64,000 nucleotides of DNA, from assembly GCF_013396335.1 (NCBI RefSeq), contig NZ_JABWSY010000002.1, positions 395,048-459,047 of the forward strand. Reading direction: 5' to 3'. Every line of letters starts with the position of its first letter. Within the stretch, counting starts at the first letter, position 1. This stretch comes from Bacillus sp. EB106-08-02-XG196. Lineage in GTDB: Bacteria; Bacillota; Bacilli; Bacillales; Cytobacillaceae. The notes under the pieces are model-generated. The model searched no databases. It was not told where the DNA came from and saw only the letters and a program-made list of their open reading frames with translations. This document shows, piece after piece, positions 18,067 through 26,940 of this stretch. The translations under genes were made by a program, and so were the position numbers.

Positions 18067-18091
18067 GCCTGTCCACTTGAAGTGAACAGGC
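18067..18091. terminator. Terminator of the cassette, duplicated from the minD terminator
   Basis: GCCTGTCCACTT/AAGTGAACAGGC stem. It is nearly the same sequence as the hairpin after minD (18346-18375), including the GCCTGTCCAC and GTGAACAGG arms. Confidence 0.75.
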
Positions 18092-18099
18092 ATATTTAT

Positions 18100-18213
18100 T
18101 TATAATCTAATACCAAAGAACTTTTTAATTTTACCAAAGACACTCTTGTTTGTATGACTTGACTGCAAATTTTTAACTGGTATTGGTGTTTTTGGATTAT
18201 GGACTTTTTTCAT
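18100..18213 (-). pseudogene. Duplicated minD 3' end (37-codon open frame ending in a MinD membrane helix)
   Basis: ATG 18213 to TAA 18100 encodes 37 residues. They end in NKSVFGKIKKFFGIRL, nearly the same as the MinD C-terminus NKSVFGKIKKFFGVR (its membrane-targeting amphipathic helix). DNA similarity to the end of minD continues through the stop into the terminator. The first codons belong to the 21-bp array, and no ribosome site precedes the ATG. Most likely a relic of a segmental duplication; a membrane micropeptide is possible. Confidence 0.7.
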
Positions 18214-18310
18214 ATAGATTTGGACTACTTTTTAGTGGTTTTGGACTATTTTCTTGGGGTTATGGACCTTTTTTTAATAGTTTTGGACTTTTTTGCCACC
18301 ACTTTGGACT
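18201..18310. repeat. 21-bp periodic array (GGACTWTTTT…)
   Basis: GGAC occurs at 18201, 18222, 18243, 18264, 18285 and 18306, exactly 21 bp apart. Each unit is roughly GGACTTTTTT followed by about 7 variable bases and GTTTT. Read on the minus strand, the units form 7-codon repeats of the type V(Q/H)N…KK with in-frame stops in some units. It lies between minD and its duplicated tail. Confidence 0.85.
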
Positions 18311-18345
18311 TATAGCCAAATATTACCAAAACGAGCTATAAAAAA

Positions 18346-18375
18346 TAGCCTGTCCACAATTTAGTGAACAGGTCT
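18346..18375 (-). terminator. minD terminator
   Basis: GCCTGTCCAC/GTGAACAGG hairpin six bases after the minD stop; on the minus strand it is followed by an A/T-rich run. Confidence 0.65.
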
Positions 18376-18380
18376 ATATA

Positions 18381-19184
18381 TTATCTAACACCAAAAAACT
18401 TCTTAATTTTCCCAAAAACGCTTTTGTTCGCTTCTTCTAGCGGCTGCAACGGGATCGATTCCCCTAAAATACGTCGAGCGATATTTCGGTAAGCGATGGA
18501 CGCCTTACTATTAGGATTCAAGGCAATCGGTTCGCCGTGATTGGATGCCTTAATGACTTCCTCGTCATCTGCGACGATTCCAATTAACTCTATAGATAGA
18601 TGTGCAGTGATTTCATCTACATCCAGCATATCGCCGCTTTTCATCATATGATTGCGAATTCGGTTAATCACTAATTTCGGAGGCTCGATTGTCTGCGATT
18701 TCTCGAGTAATCCTATGATTCTATCAGCGTCACGGACAGCTGATACTTCAGGGGTTGTGACGACAATGGCACGGTCAGCACCTGCAATGGCGTTTTGGAA
18801 GCCTTGCTCAATTCCTGCAGGGCAATCAATAACAATATAGTCATAGTCTTGCTTAAGTTCATTAATTAGTTTGTGCATCTGTTCTGGCTTAACCGCTGAC
18901 TTATCAACTGTTTGCGCTGCTGGCAGCAAATACAATAAATCTTCAAATCTCTTATCCTTAACGAGTGCTTGGTGGATTTTACATCTACCTTCTACTACAT
19001 CTACAAGATCATAAATAATTCGATTTTCCAGCCCCATTACGACATCTAAATTTCGAAGGCCAATATCTGTATCTACTAAACATACCTTTTTTCCTTGAAG
19101 GGCCAATGCTGTACCTATATTAGCAGAAGTCGTGGTTTTTCCGACGCCGCCCTTACCGGATGTAATTACTATTGCCTCTCCCAC
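18381..19184 (-). CDS. minD: Septum site-determining ATPase MinD
   Basis: Membrane-associated P-loop ATPase that recruits MinC to block polar division. The 267-aa protein has the deviant Walker A GKGGVGKTTT (10-19), DTDIGLRNLDVVMG, DCPAGIEQGF, and a C-terminal amphipathic membrane helix (NKSVFGKIKKFFGVR). It starts at GTG 19184 after AAGGGGGA, one base after the minC stop. The last codons and terminator are duplicated downstream. Confidence 0.97.
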   Translation of the reverse strand: MGEAIVITSGKGGVGKTTTSANIGTALALQGKKVCLVDTDIGLRNLDVVMGLENRIIYDLVDVVEGRCKIHQALVKDKRFEDLLYLLPAAQTVDKSAVKPEQMHKLINELKQDYDYIVIDCPAGIEQGFQNAIAGADRAIVVTTPEVSAVRDADRIIGLLEKSQTIEPPKLVINRIRNHMMKSGDMLDVDEITAHLSIELIGIVADDEEVIKASNHGEPIALNPNSKASIAYRNIARRILGESIPLQPLEEANKSVFGKIKKFFGVR

Positions 19185-19185
19185 A

Positions 19186-19866
19186 TTAATGTCCCCCTTC
19201 TAATCTCGTTAAATTAGGCCTTAAATTTATTAAAACTTGCAATCTATCTACGATGATTTGATGGTTATCGTCGATGTACGCACATTCCATTTCACGTTTT
19301 TCATTATTTTTGGCGTTATCAGGCGCACGGTTTAGACAATCACTAATCCTAAGCTGTGACGGCTGCATGCTAGATGCAGTAATAACCGCTTGATCATTGC
19401 CAAAAACCCCTGCATGGGCTATTCCCTTTAACGATCCCATGATAAAAATATTGCCGCCTGCTATTACGGTTCCACCTGGATTTACATCGCCAATGAGCAG
19501 TAAATCTCCTGGAACTTCTAATACTTGTCCAGAGCGGATGATACGAGCAACGGTAACGACTTCGTTTTCCGCTTTCAGCTTGTCTACTTCGGCTCGTGTG
19601 ACAACGTTTGATTCAATTTTATCGACCACTAAATCCTTTTTTTGACGGATAAGGTCTTTTATTTCTTCACGCTGAGCGTCAGTCAAATACCTGTTGCCCA
19701 CATCTACTTTAACAGGTGTTAATTGACGCTCAGCCTGAGTTCTTTGATTTTCAGATAGTTTTTCATCGAGCTCTTTTTTCAGCTCATAATAGGAACAGCT
19801 ATCATCAAGATGAAGGACAATTCCATCCTTCGTACCTTTAATCGTAACATTTTGCCGCTTTTTCAT
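19186..19866 (-). CDS. minC: Septum site-determining protein MinC
   Basis: Inhibitor of FtsZ assembly, activated by MinD. The 226-aa protein has an N-terminal MinC_N domain (about 5-100) and a C-terminal beta-helix domain with the conserved [19 protein letters not shown] and GIAHAG motifs (about 125-155). Starts at ATG after GAGGTGAG. Upstream of minD in the usual order. Confidence 0.96.
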   Translation of the reverse strand: MKKRQNVTIKGTKDGIVLHLDDSCSYYELKKELDEKLSENQRTQAERQLTPVKVDVGNRYLTDAQREEIKDLIRQKKDLVVDKIESNVVTRAEVDKLKAENEVVTVARIIRSGQVLEVPGDLLLIGDVNPGGTVIAGGNIFIMGSLKGIAHAGVFGNDQAVITASSMQPSQLRISDCLNRAPDNAKNNEKREMECAYIDDNHQIIVDRLQVLINLRPNLTRLEGGH

Positions 19867-19988
19867 GGAGAAAACTCACCTCAAATAATAAGAAACACAT
19901 TAGATACCTTTTCTATCCAAAGACACACTTCTATTATACAATTCGACACGCTTTCTGTATTCTCCTTTTTTAAAAAGAAATACAAAAA

Positions 19989-20507
19989 TCATTCATCTCG
20001 CAAGCTTTCCGCAAAACTTTCAAAATGACGCTTTAACGGGTACGCCGCGATTAAGAGAAAGATTGCATTTAGAATGAGGGTAGGATAAAAACGCATCTCA
20101 AGATAACTCATAATTTTAAGAGTAGTGATATGGATTAAAAAGTCCATTTCATAAACTCCTAATTCAAGTAAGGCAATCCCCACTAAAGATACTAAAAATG
20201 CGACAATAATATTAGTCTGCAGCACGTGCATAATTTTTGAAATAAGGTATGCAATGAATGGAAATAGGAATAAGTAAATACCAATAATTTCAATCCAAAC
20301 AATATCAAATAACAGACCAAAAATGGCTGCATAGATGATTCCATATTTTCTGCCCGTATAAATGGTCAAAAACAATATTCCTGCGAATAGAAAATGCGGC
20401 GCCAAAATGTAGTTGTGCCCAAAGACCTCTGGCGGAATATATTGGACGAAAATACTCTCTAATAAGAAAAGGAAGAGAAACAAAAGAGGAAGTAGGAATT
20501 TCTTCAC
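19989..20507 (-). CDS. mreD: Rod shape-determining protein MreD
   Basis: Integral membrane member of the elongasome. The 172 aa are almost entirely hydrophobic with about five membrane helices. The GTG start overlaps the mreC stop (GTGA) with AGGAGG inside the mreC end, so translation is coupled. Confidence 0.93.
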   Translation of the reverse strand: MKKFLLPLLFLFLFLLESIFVQYIPPEVFGHNYILAPHFLFAGILFLTIYTGRKYGIIYAAIFGLLFDIVWIEIIGIYLFLFPFIAYLISKIMHVLQTNIIVAFLVSLVGIALLELGVYEMDFLIHITTLKIMSYLEMRFYPTLILNAIFLLIAAYPLKRHFESFAESLRDE

Positions 20508-21391
20508 AAATCCTCCTCCTTCCCTTCGGTTTCGCCCATATCACTTTCATTAGGCTGAGCCATCGATCGTGTGATCACAATAATATTTTCCAAATCATAG
20601 AAATCCGCACCCGGATCCACTAAAGCTGTTTGGTTCAATCCATATTCGTCCGGCTTAACATCAATGACTTTCCCAATTTGTAGGCCCTTAGGAAAGACTC
20701 CACCTAAACCGGAGGTGATGACATTTTGTCCTTTTTTAATTTCCACCCCTGAAGGGATCGCTTTTATTAACAACGCTTTTTTCTCTTTATCGTAGCCTTC
20801 GACCAGTCCAAAAACATCCGTCTCACCTTGGACGATTGCAGAAATCCGATTTTTTGGATCCATTGCACTTAACAATTGGACCGTTGAACTAAATTGATTG
20901 ACTGTTTTTACCTTGCCAATCAAGCCATGGGCAGTGACAACCGCCATATTTTTCTTAATACCATTTGTTTTTCCTTTATTGATAATAATCATTTCATGCC
21001 AACGATCAGGGTTTCTACCTATTACTGTTGCCTGTAAAGGTTCAAAATCACTCAGGGTCTCTTCTTCACCGAGAATATCACGCAGCTCATTATTGTCCTT
21101 TTCAAGCTCATGTACCTGTGCTTCAAGGCTAACAAGTTTCTCCAGCCGTGACTTTAATTCTTTATTCTCTTCATATGTATTTTGCAAGTCCTGAAGATTT
21201 TCAAAGAAACCTGCAACTAAATGAGCAGGCTTTGAAACCAGGGATTGAACCAAGCCGACAGTATCCTTTAAGAACTGTTCCGGCCAGGATAGTTTACTTC
21301 TCTCCCTTAACGAAAACCCAATCAATGCCACGAGAACAATAATGCTTACCAGCAAAACGATCAATCGTTTATTCAAAAAGAACTGTGGCAT
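20504..21391 (-). CDS. mreC: Rod shape-determining protein MreC
   Basis: Bitopic elongasome scaffold linking MreB to PBPs. The 295-aa protein has one N-terminal membrane helix (about 9-27), a coiled coil (about 65-110), then two beta-barrel domains (VIGRNPDRWHEMIIINKGK … GLGGVFPKGLQIGKV). A charged tail ends it (GETEGKEEDL). Between mreB and mreD. Confidence 0.95.
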   Translation of the reverse strand: MPQFFLNKRLIVLLVSIIVLVALIGFSLRERSKLSWPEQFLKDTVGLVQSLVSKPAHLVAGFFENLQDLQNTYEENKELKSRLEKLVSLEAQVHELEKDNNELRDILGEEETLSDFEPLQATVIGRNPDRWHEMIIINKGKTNGIKKNMAVVTAHGLIGKVKTVNQFSSTVQLLSAMDPKNRISAIVQGETDVFGLVEGYDKEKKALLIKAIPSGVEIKKGQNVITSGLGGVFPKGLQIGKVIDVKPDEYGLNQTALVDPGADFYDLENIIVITRSMAQPNESDMGETEGKEEDL

Positions 21392-21460
21392 GATTATACA
21401 CCTCTATTTTAATGTCTGTGTTAAATGTGTGAGTTGATTTAACACTACCTTTTTTATTTG

Positions 21461-22483
21461 TTATCTTGATTCTTTTGCTTTGTTTTTGAATAGTTGGATA
21501 TGGTCTAGCGCTTTTCCAGTACCGATAGCCACACAATCAAGTGGATTTTCTGCAATAAGTACAGGCATGTTAGTTTCTTCACTAATCACCTTGTCCAGAT
21601 TTCGAAGCAGCGCTCCTCCGCCTGTTAAAACAATTCCACGGTCCATAATATCTGCAGCAAGCTCTGGAGGTGTTTTTTCTAATGTGTTTTTCACAGCCTC
21701 TACAATTGCATAGACAGTATCTTTTAAAGCAACACCAATTTCCTTCGCTGTGATTTCAATTGTTTTCGGCAAACCGGTTAATAAGTCCCGGCCGCGGATT
21801 TCCATATTTTCGATTCCATCCGGGTCACCAGCAGATCCAACTTCCATTTTAATGGCTTCAGCAGTACGCTCACCAATCATCAGGTTATAATTTTTCCGGA
21901 TAAAAGTAACAATTGCTTCGTCCATTTCATCGCCAGCCACACGAATAGATATGCTCGTAACGATACCACCTAAAGAAATAATTGCTACTTCTGTAGTACC
22001 ACCGCCAATATCAACTACCATACTGCCCGTTGGCTCCCATACAGGAAGGTTTGCACCGATAGCAGCCGCAAATGGCTCTTCAATCGTATAGGCATCCTTA
22101 GCACCAGCTTGACGTGTTGCATCTATTACAGCTCTTTCCTCAACAGCCGTTATTCCTGATGGTACACAAACCATTACATAAGGCTTACCTGAGAAAATGC
22201 TTTTACTCTTAATTGCTTGACGGATATGATGTTTCATCATAGCTGCTGTAATCTCAAAGTCCGCGATGACTCCATCCTTCATTGGTCTCATTGCGACCAC
22301 ATTTCCTGGTGTACGGCCAATCATGTTCTTCGCATCATTACCAACCGCCACAATTGACTTCGTGTCAGTCTGCATAGCCACAACAGATGGCTCTCTTAAT
22401 ACAATTCCTTTACCTTTAACATAAACAAGGGTATTTGCGGTCCCCAAGTCAATACCAAGGTCTCTTGTCCCAATTCCAAACAT
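21461..22483 (-). CDS. mreB: Rod shape-determining actin homologue MreB
   Basis: Actin-like ATPase organising lateral wall synthesis. 340 aa with phosphate 1 [11 protein letters not shown], phosphate 2 [12 protein letters not shown] and adenosine motif [15 protein letters not shown] at 22483 after AAAGGGAGA. First gene of mreBCD-minCD here, so shape and division-site genes are probably co-transcribed as in other Bacillus. Confidence 0.97.
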   Translation of the reverse strand: MFGIGTRDLGIDLGTANTLVYVKGKGIVLREPSVVAMQTDTKSIVAVGNDAKNMIGRTPGNVVAMRPMKDGVIADFEITAAMMKHHIRQAIKSKSIFSGKPYVMVCVPSGITAVEERAVIDATRQAGAKDAYTIEEPFAAAIGANLPVWEPTGSMVVDIGGGTTEVAIISLGGIVTSISIRVAGDEMDEAIVTFIRKNYNLMIGERTAEAIKMEVGSAGDPDGIENMEIRGRDLLTGLPKTIEITAKEIGVALKDTVYAIVEAVKNTLEKTPPELAADIMDRGIVLTGGGALLRNLDKVISEETNMPVLIAENPLDCVAIGTGKALDHIQLFKNKAKESR

Positions 22484-22588
22484 AGTTGTATCTCCCTTTC
22501 TGATACGAAAATAGCTTAGGTAAGTGAATATACCTACCTTCTAATCATGTATTTTTCTAGTAAAATTTATATAGTAATCACGAAAGAT

Positions 22589-22639
22589 GTCCTAAAAAAT
22601 CATAAACATTATTATATCCCAACGTCCCAAAAAATCATA
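22589..22639. repeat. 16-bp direct repeat upstream of mreB
   Basis: GTCCTAAAAAATCATA (22589-22604) and GTCCCAAAAAATCATA (22624-22639) differ at one base. They lie between radC and mreB, where the mreB promoter should be. Function unknown. Confidence 0.5.
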
Positions 22640-22642
22640 GTA

Positions 22643-23332
22643 TTATAAATATCCTTTTTCCTTGAGAGAGACAAATTTATTTTCGCCAATGATGAGGTGG
22701 TCGAGGACGTCGATGCCTATCATCTTACCGCATTCAACAAGCCTTTTGGTCACCTCGATATCCTCTCGGCTCGGGGCCGGATCACCGCTAGGGTGGTTAT
22801 GGAGGCATATAATGGAGGCAGCTGATCGTTTTAGGGCCTCGCGAAACACCTCTCTAGGGTGTACGATCGAGGCATTTAAGCTTCCAATAAAGATGGTTTG
22901 TTTATGGAGCACTTGGTTTTTCGTATTTAAATACAAACAAACAAAATGCTCCTGTGATAGAAAGCGCATGTCGTTCATCACATAATTGGCACCATCTTCA
23001 GGTGAGCGGATCACATAGCGGTCTGTATAATTTAAGTTGGCAATCCTTCTGCCAATTTCAACTGCAGCCAGAATTTGAATCGCCTTTGCCTGGCCGATTC
23101 CCTTTATTTCAGTCATTTCTTCTAATGTGGCCGCTTTTAAAAGCCGTAAGCCTTCAAAATTTGTAAGCAGCCGGTTGGATAATTGTAAGACACTTTCATC
23201 CTTAGTACCAGTTCTAAGCAAAATTGCAATGAGTTCATGGTTTGATAAACTCTCTGGACCATTTTGTATAAATCGTTCTCTAGGTCTTTCGTCTTGAGGA
23301 AAATCACGGATCATTAATGAATTAGTCGACAT
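22643..23332 (-). CDS. radC: RadC/YsxA family JAMM protein
   Basis: 229 aa with an N-terminal helix-hairpin-helix-like segment (about 55-85; LEEMTEIKGIGQAKAIQ) and a C-terminal JAMM metal site (HNHPSGDPAPSREDIEVT) that looks intact. The original DNA-repair assignment of RadC has been withdrawn; the true substrate is unknown. ATG after GGAGGAAATAGA. Between maf and mreB, as in B. subtilis ysxA. Confidence 0.92.
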   Translation of the reverse strand: MSTNSLMIRDFPQDERPRERFIQNGPESLSNHELIAILLRTGTKDESVLQLSNRLLTNFEGLRLLKAATLEEMTEIKGIGQAKAIQILAAVEIGRRIANLNYTDRYVIRSPEDGANYVMNDMRFLSQEHFVCLYLNTKNQVLHKQTIFIGSLNASIVHPREVFREALKRSAASIICLHNHPSGDPAPSREDIEVTKRLVECGKMIGIDVLDHLIIGENKFVSLKEKGYL

Positions 23333-23376
23333 TCTATTTCCTCCCTATTTTAGGGAGTTAATGAACTATCTAGTTG

Positions 23377-23946
23377 TTACGACAACTGGTAGCCTAGCCT
23401 TTTCAACTCACGATAGGTCCTTGAGACAGGCAGGCCGACAACCGCAAAATAGTCTCCATTAATTTTTTTGACAAGCATGCTTCCAAGCTGCTGAATACCA
23501 TATGCACCTGCTTTATCAAGCGGCTCACCACTTTGTACATAGAAATTGATTTCCTCGTCCGTTAACTCCCAAAACCAAACTTCTGTTCTTTCATAAAATC
23601 GTGCAGTTCCATTTGGAGACAAAATGGATACACCTGTGTAAACATCATGCTTTTTTCCAGAAAGAATTTTCAACATTTCTCTAGCGTCTGCTTCGTCAGT
23701 CGGCTTTCCTAAAACCTGACCATCCGCAACGACAATCGTGTCGGAACCAATAACAAAAGCATTTGGATTTTCTTTAAAAATAACCTGCGCTTTTCGCTCG
23801 GCAAGATCCATAACTACATCCTCTGGAGAAAGCGTTGGATCAAAGCTTTCATCTACTTCACTGCTTGAGATTGTGAATGTTAATCGGAGGTTTTCTAGAA
23901 GTTCTTTTCGCCGTGGAGAAGAAGAGGCTAAAATGAGGTTCTGCAT
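23377..23946 (-). CDS. maf: Maf nucleoside triphosphate pyrophosphatase
   Basis: Hydrolyses dTTP/UTP and modified nucleotides; linked to division arrest in competent cells. 189 aa with the Maf signature SSSPRRKELLENL at the N-terminus, SEVDES, and GSDTIVV plus DEADAREML downstream. Followed by radC in the conserved order. Confidence 0.95.
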   Translation of the reverse strand: MQNLILASSSPRRKELLENLRLTFTISSSEVDESFDPTLSPEDVVMDLAERKAQVIFKENPNAFVIGSDTIVVADGQVLGKPTDEADAREMLKILSGKKHDVYTGVSILSPNGTARFYERTEVWFWELTDEEINFYVQSGEPLDKAGAYGIQQLGSMLVKKINGDYFAVVGLPVSRTYRELKRLGYQLS

Positions 23947-24105
23947 ACAATCACCTTACCTTTTGCATCAATTAGGGAGATACATGTTAATCCTATCAGA
24001 ATTTGTTGAAGCAAACAATTTTTATATCATTAAAGTTCGAAGATTTTTGTCAGATTATGCAAATAATATCTTTAAATCCGAGTTCAGAATATTATGATTT
24101 AAACA

Positions 24106-24134
24106 GGAAAAGCCTGTCCAAATTAGACAGGCTT
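24106..24134 (-). terminator. Terminator downstream of spoIIB
   Basis: AAGCCTGTC/GACAGGCTT stem with a 7-nt loop, followed by TTTTCC on the minus strand; it lies 44 bp beyond the spoIIB stop. Confidence 0.65.
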
Positions 24135-24177
24135 ACTTTATTAAAATAATTTCCCGGAAAATATCAGCTTTTGTCGA

Positions 24178-25254
24178 CTAGAGTGAATAATAAATACTTA
24201 AAAAGTTTAATAAATGCTGTTGTGCTTCAATTAAACTATCTTCTTTCTTTTTTTCTTGAAAAGCTTCAACTTTTCCAAGTGCACTTGATATTTCATCATT
24301 TAGATTCTTTACCTTTTCATTTTTCAGGTCTGCGGATTGACTCAATTGATCACCTATACTCATGACTTCTTTACTAGCTTCAGATGATATACTTCCAGAA
24401 ACAATGGCATTGGAAGTGACCTTTGAGAGCTGTTGATAGATAGCTGGAGCAGCCTCTAAAAAAAATTTTTCACTTTCATTTATATCCGATACTGTCTTTT
24501 CAGCAATAGGGATTTGTTTTGGCAGAACATCATCAAAGCCATTTGCTTCATAATGACTTTCCATTTGTTTTGCTGTTTCAATTGAGTCTGCCACACCTAA
24601 AAACATAAATTCTCTCTCATTCATCGTTAGTGTTTGAGCTGGTGCACCTTTACCTTTTGCCTCGTTTGCTGCTCCTGATGCTGCATCTTTAGATGAGAAG
24701 GCACCACCTTGAACAATAAACGCAGTTTGAGCACCTATGACAATAGAACTACTCTTCCCTCCGGTTGCTTTCGAATCTTTATCCGGCCCCGTATCTTCAA
24801 CTGCAGGTTCAGTTACAGCTGGTTTGCTGTTATCAGAAATAACTAGGTTAAGCATCAGGACCCCAAAGCTCGTCCCAATCAAGATCGCAAAAACTGCAGT
24901 TACTAAGATGGACTTGAACACTCCACCATTCCGCTTTGTTGAAAAGGTTGAAAACGAAACAGGTTTCTTTTTCCCACCTTTATTCGACTTCTGGCTGTTA
25001 ACAACTTTATACTCCTTGATGTCATTATCTGAGGATTCAGGAATAATCCAATCAAAGCTTTCGTCAACCGGATCCTTGGCGGCAGCAGTCTCAAGAAATC
25101 CATCCTGTCCGCTATTATCCTCGTCGATTGTTATCACTTTCGTAAAAGAATCTTTACTAGATTCTTGATTCTTCTTAATGGGTTCATCTGAAAAGGTTTG
25201 GGTTTCTCCATTTAACTTTATTTTGATGGTATTGCCACGATTCGGCTTGTCCAC
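24178..25254 (-). CDS. spoIIB: Stage II sporulation protein SpoIIB
   Basis: Septal-wall protein helping degrade peptidoglycan and start engulfment. The 358-aa protein has an acidic cytoplasmic part (1-105), one membrane helix at about 112-133, an Asp/Pro/Ser linker and a SPOR-like domain (about 178-250; TAFIVQGGAFSSKDAASGAA). A helical tail ends in EKKKEDSLIEAQQHL. It starts at GTG 25254 behind AAGGAG. Between maf and the prepilin-peptidase region, as in B. subtilis. Confidence 0.88.
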   Translation of the reverse strand: MDKPNRGNTIKIKLNGETQTFSDEPIKKNQESSKDSFTKVITIDEDNSGQDGFLETAAAKDPVDESFDWIIPESSDNDIKEYKVVNSQKSNKGGKKKPVSFSTFSTKRNGGVFKSILVTAVFAILIGTSFGVLMLNLVISDNSKPAVTEPAVEDTGPDKDSKATGGKSSSIVIGAQTAFIVQGGAFSSKDAASGAANEAKGKGAPAQTLTMNEREFMFLGVADSIETAKQMESHYEANGFDDVLPKQIPIAEKTVSDINESEKFFLEAAPAIYQQLSKVTSNAIVSGSISSEASKEVMSIGDQLSQSADLKNEKVKNLNDEISSALGKVEAFQEKKKEDSLIEAQQHLLNFLSIYYSL

Positions 25255-25307
25255 TAACTTGTACTCCTTCCCCTACCAATAGCAATTTCTACCATCCTAA
25301 CATAAAG

Positions 25308-25344
25308 ACAAAAAAAAATAACAAGACTTTTGTCGTCTTGTTAT
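25308..25344 (-). terminator. Terminator of the pilus operon
   Basis: Perfect 10-bp ATAACAAGAC/GTCTTGTTAT stem with a run of nine T on the minus strand, just after pilO. Confidence 0.9.
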
Positions 25345-25384
25345 ACAATGCTTTCGTCAAATTATTTGCAACTTCGCAATGGTG

Positions 25385-26167
25385 TTAATTTGTTTTAGTC
25401 GTATCAGTAAAAGTAGTTAAAGGATTTTTCTTGTTAGCTGGGCCTGGTGCATCAATTTTCGGCAAATCAGCAAGTAAATCATTCACTGTAGGCAGATAAT
25501 AAGCAGAAACCGATAAACTGTAACTTAATTTCTTTTCTACTGGCTCTGTTTCTAAACTGGTAATTTCCTGGCCGCCAGTATAGTTAATAGATTCCACTAC
25601 AACTATCCTGTTCAATGATTCAAGAGTACCAATAAACTTTTCCAAGTCTTCATAGGTTGGTGATTCGACACTCAAGCTAATGGTTAGCTTCTTTAAACCA
25701 GTGACCGTGTTAGCTGTTTGTGCTTCTTTTTCTGCCTCTACTTCTTGTACAGTCTTGACCTCTAGTGATTCATCAGTGTTCGTTTCACCATTCGCGCTTG
25801 TATTTTCTTGCACTGGCGGTGTAATCGTAACATCAGCATCCTTAGAAAAGCTCATAGATTTAACTAAACTATTTGAAACGTTTTCTGCTCTTTCTAGATC
25901 CAAGATAAACTGCTCTTGAAGTGGTGTGACAGGCACCTTCTTCTGTAGTTCTCTTGTATCTTCTACAACCTTAAGTGTTTCATCTGCCTTTTTCTGAGTA
26001 ATAGCATCTAAAAGCTTTTGTTCTGTTTGTAGTGACTGCTCTTTCGTTACAAGGTCAGACTTCAAAGGAGAGAGCATCATGAATTGAGCAATGGCAATAA
26101 GTAATATAACGAAAAGAATGCCAGCTAACAGTAACAGCTTTTCCTTTTTTGAAAGTTTAAGCTTCAT
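25385..26167 (-). CDS. pilO: PilO-like type IV pilus inner-membrane protein
   Basis: Alignment-complex component that pairs with PilN. The 260-aa protein has a short basic cytoplasmic N-terminus, one membrane helix (about 11-30), a periplasm-side-type coiled coil (about 35-90) and a small ferredoxin-like domain (about 155-235). Its ATG overlaps the pilN stop by 4 bp with AGGAGGGA upstream. Last gene of the operon. Sequence is divergent, so the name rests on order and topology. Confidence 0.8.
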   Translation of the reverse strand: MKLKLSKKEKLLLLAGILFVILLIAIAQFMMLSPLKSDLVTKEQSLQTEQKLLDAITQKKADETLKVVEDTRELQKKVPVTPLQEQFILDLERAENVSNSLVKSMSFSKDADVTITPPVQENTSANGETNTDESLEVKTVQEVEAEKEAQTANTVTGLKKLTISLSVESPTYEDLEKFIGTLESLNRIVVVESINYTGGQEITSLETEPVEKKLSYSLSVSAYYLPTVNDLLADLPKIDAPGPANKKNPLTTFTDTTKTN

Positions 26168-26940
26168 GATGCTGTCCCTCCTTCCTCATCACCTTCACCT
26201 TTGTTTAAGAGCTGTTTAATTGTTTCTTTTGTAAATTTAACCTCGAACTGACCAATATATCTTGGAACATATTTATTAGTCGGAACGGCAACCTTAGTTG
26301 TTTCTTTATCGTTTGTGACTGTCGGATTTACCGGTGTAAAGATAAACCTGGTTGGATCATTCGGGTCTAAAGTAACGATAAAGCTATCGTTAATATTTGG
26401 CTGGTTATTCTCAGTTTGAGTACCTGTGAAATCAGTAGGAGTTTCTTTCGCTTCTTCTACCTCTTGAGCATTTAATGAGCTGAGACTAGCTTCATTAATC
26501 CAATCAGATTCATTTAAATTATCAAGGAAGTAAGCAGCCTCTCTAGCACTATCAAATTGAACTGAAAGTGAAACCGTCCCTGCCTCCGTATAACTAAAGG
26601 TTTGAATAAATCCTCGTTCAGGCAGTAAACCTGTTAAGTGCTGCATAACTGGAACTGTTTGGATTGGATAATTATTGGCCCAATCCACCGCACTCTTTAG
26701 TACAGTTACAGACAGCTGTGCTTCATTGTTTCCAATATTTCTCTGTTCGATTTCAGCAAGTTTTTTAGTCGTAGATATACGATTTTCGACAGCAGCAATA
26801 TCAGATTTTACTAATTGGATTTGCCAAAAATATATGCCTCCAATTACTACTAACACTGCGGCAAAACTTACTAACATGATCACGAGACTCTTTTTCCCAC
26901 GTTCTTTTTGGGGAAGCAGGTTAATTTCTACTAGCATCAT
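26164..26940 (-). CDS. pilN: PilN-like type IV pilus assembly protein
   Basis: 258 aa. The N-terminal VEINLLPQKERGKK is the PilN motif that docks into PilM. One membrane helix (about 18-40), then a coiled coil and a globular domain with a Pro/Thr/Asn-rich tail. The first ATG overlaps the pilM stop by 4 bp; the next ATG (26937) has the better spacing to GAGGTG. Confidence 0.85.
   Translation of the reverse strand: MMLVEINLLPQKERGKKSLVIMLVSFAAVLVVIGGIYFWQIQLVKSDIAAVENRISTTKKLAEIEQRNIGNNEAQLSVTVLKSAVDWANNYPIQTVPVMQHLTGLLPERGFIQTFSYTEAGTVSLSVQFDSAREAAYFLDNLNESDWINEASLSSLNAQEVEEAKETPTDFTGTQTENNQPNINDSFIVTLDPNDPTRFIFTPVNPTVTNDKETTKVAVPTNKYVPRYIGQFEVKFTKETIKQLLNKGEGDEEGGTAS

Noticed and set aside
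18201-18310. CRISPR or ordinary coding gene in the 21-bp array
   Set aside because: There are no spacers, and in-frame stops in several units break any longer reading frame.
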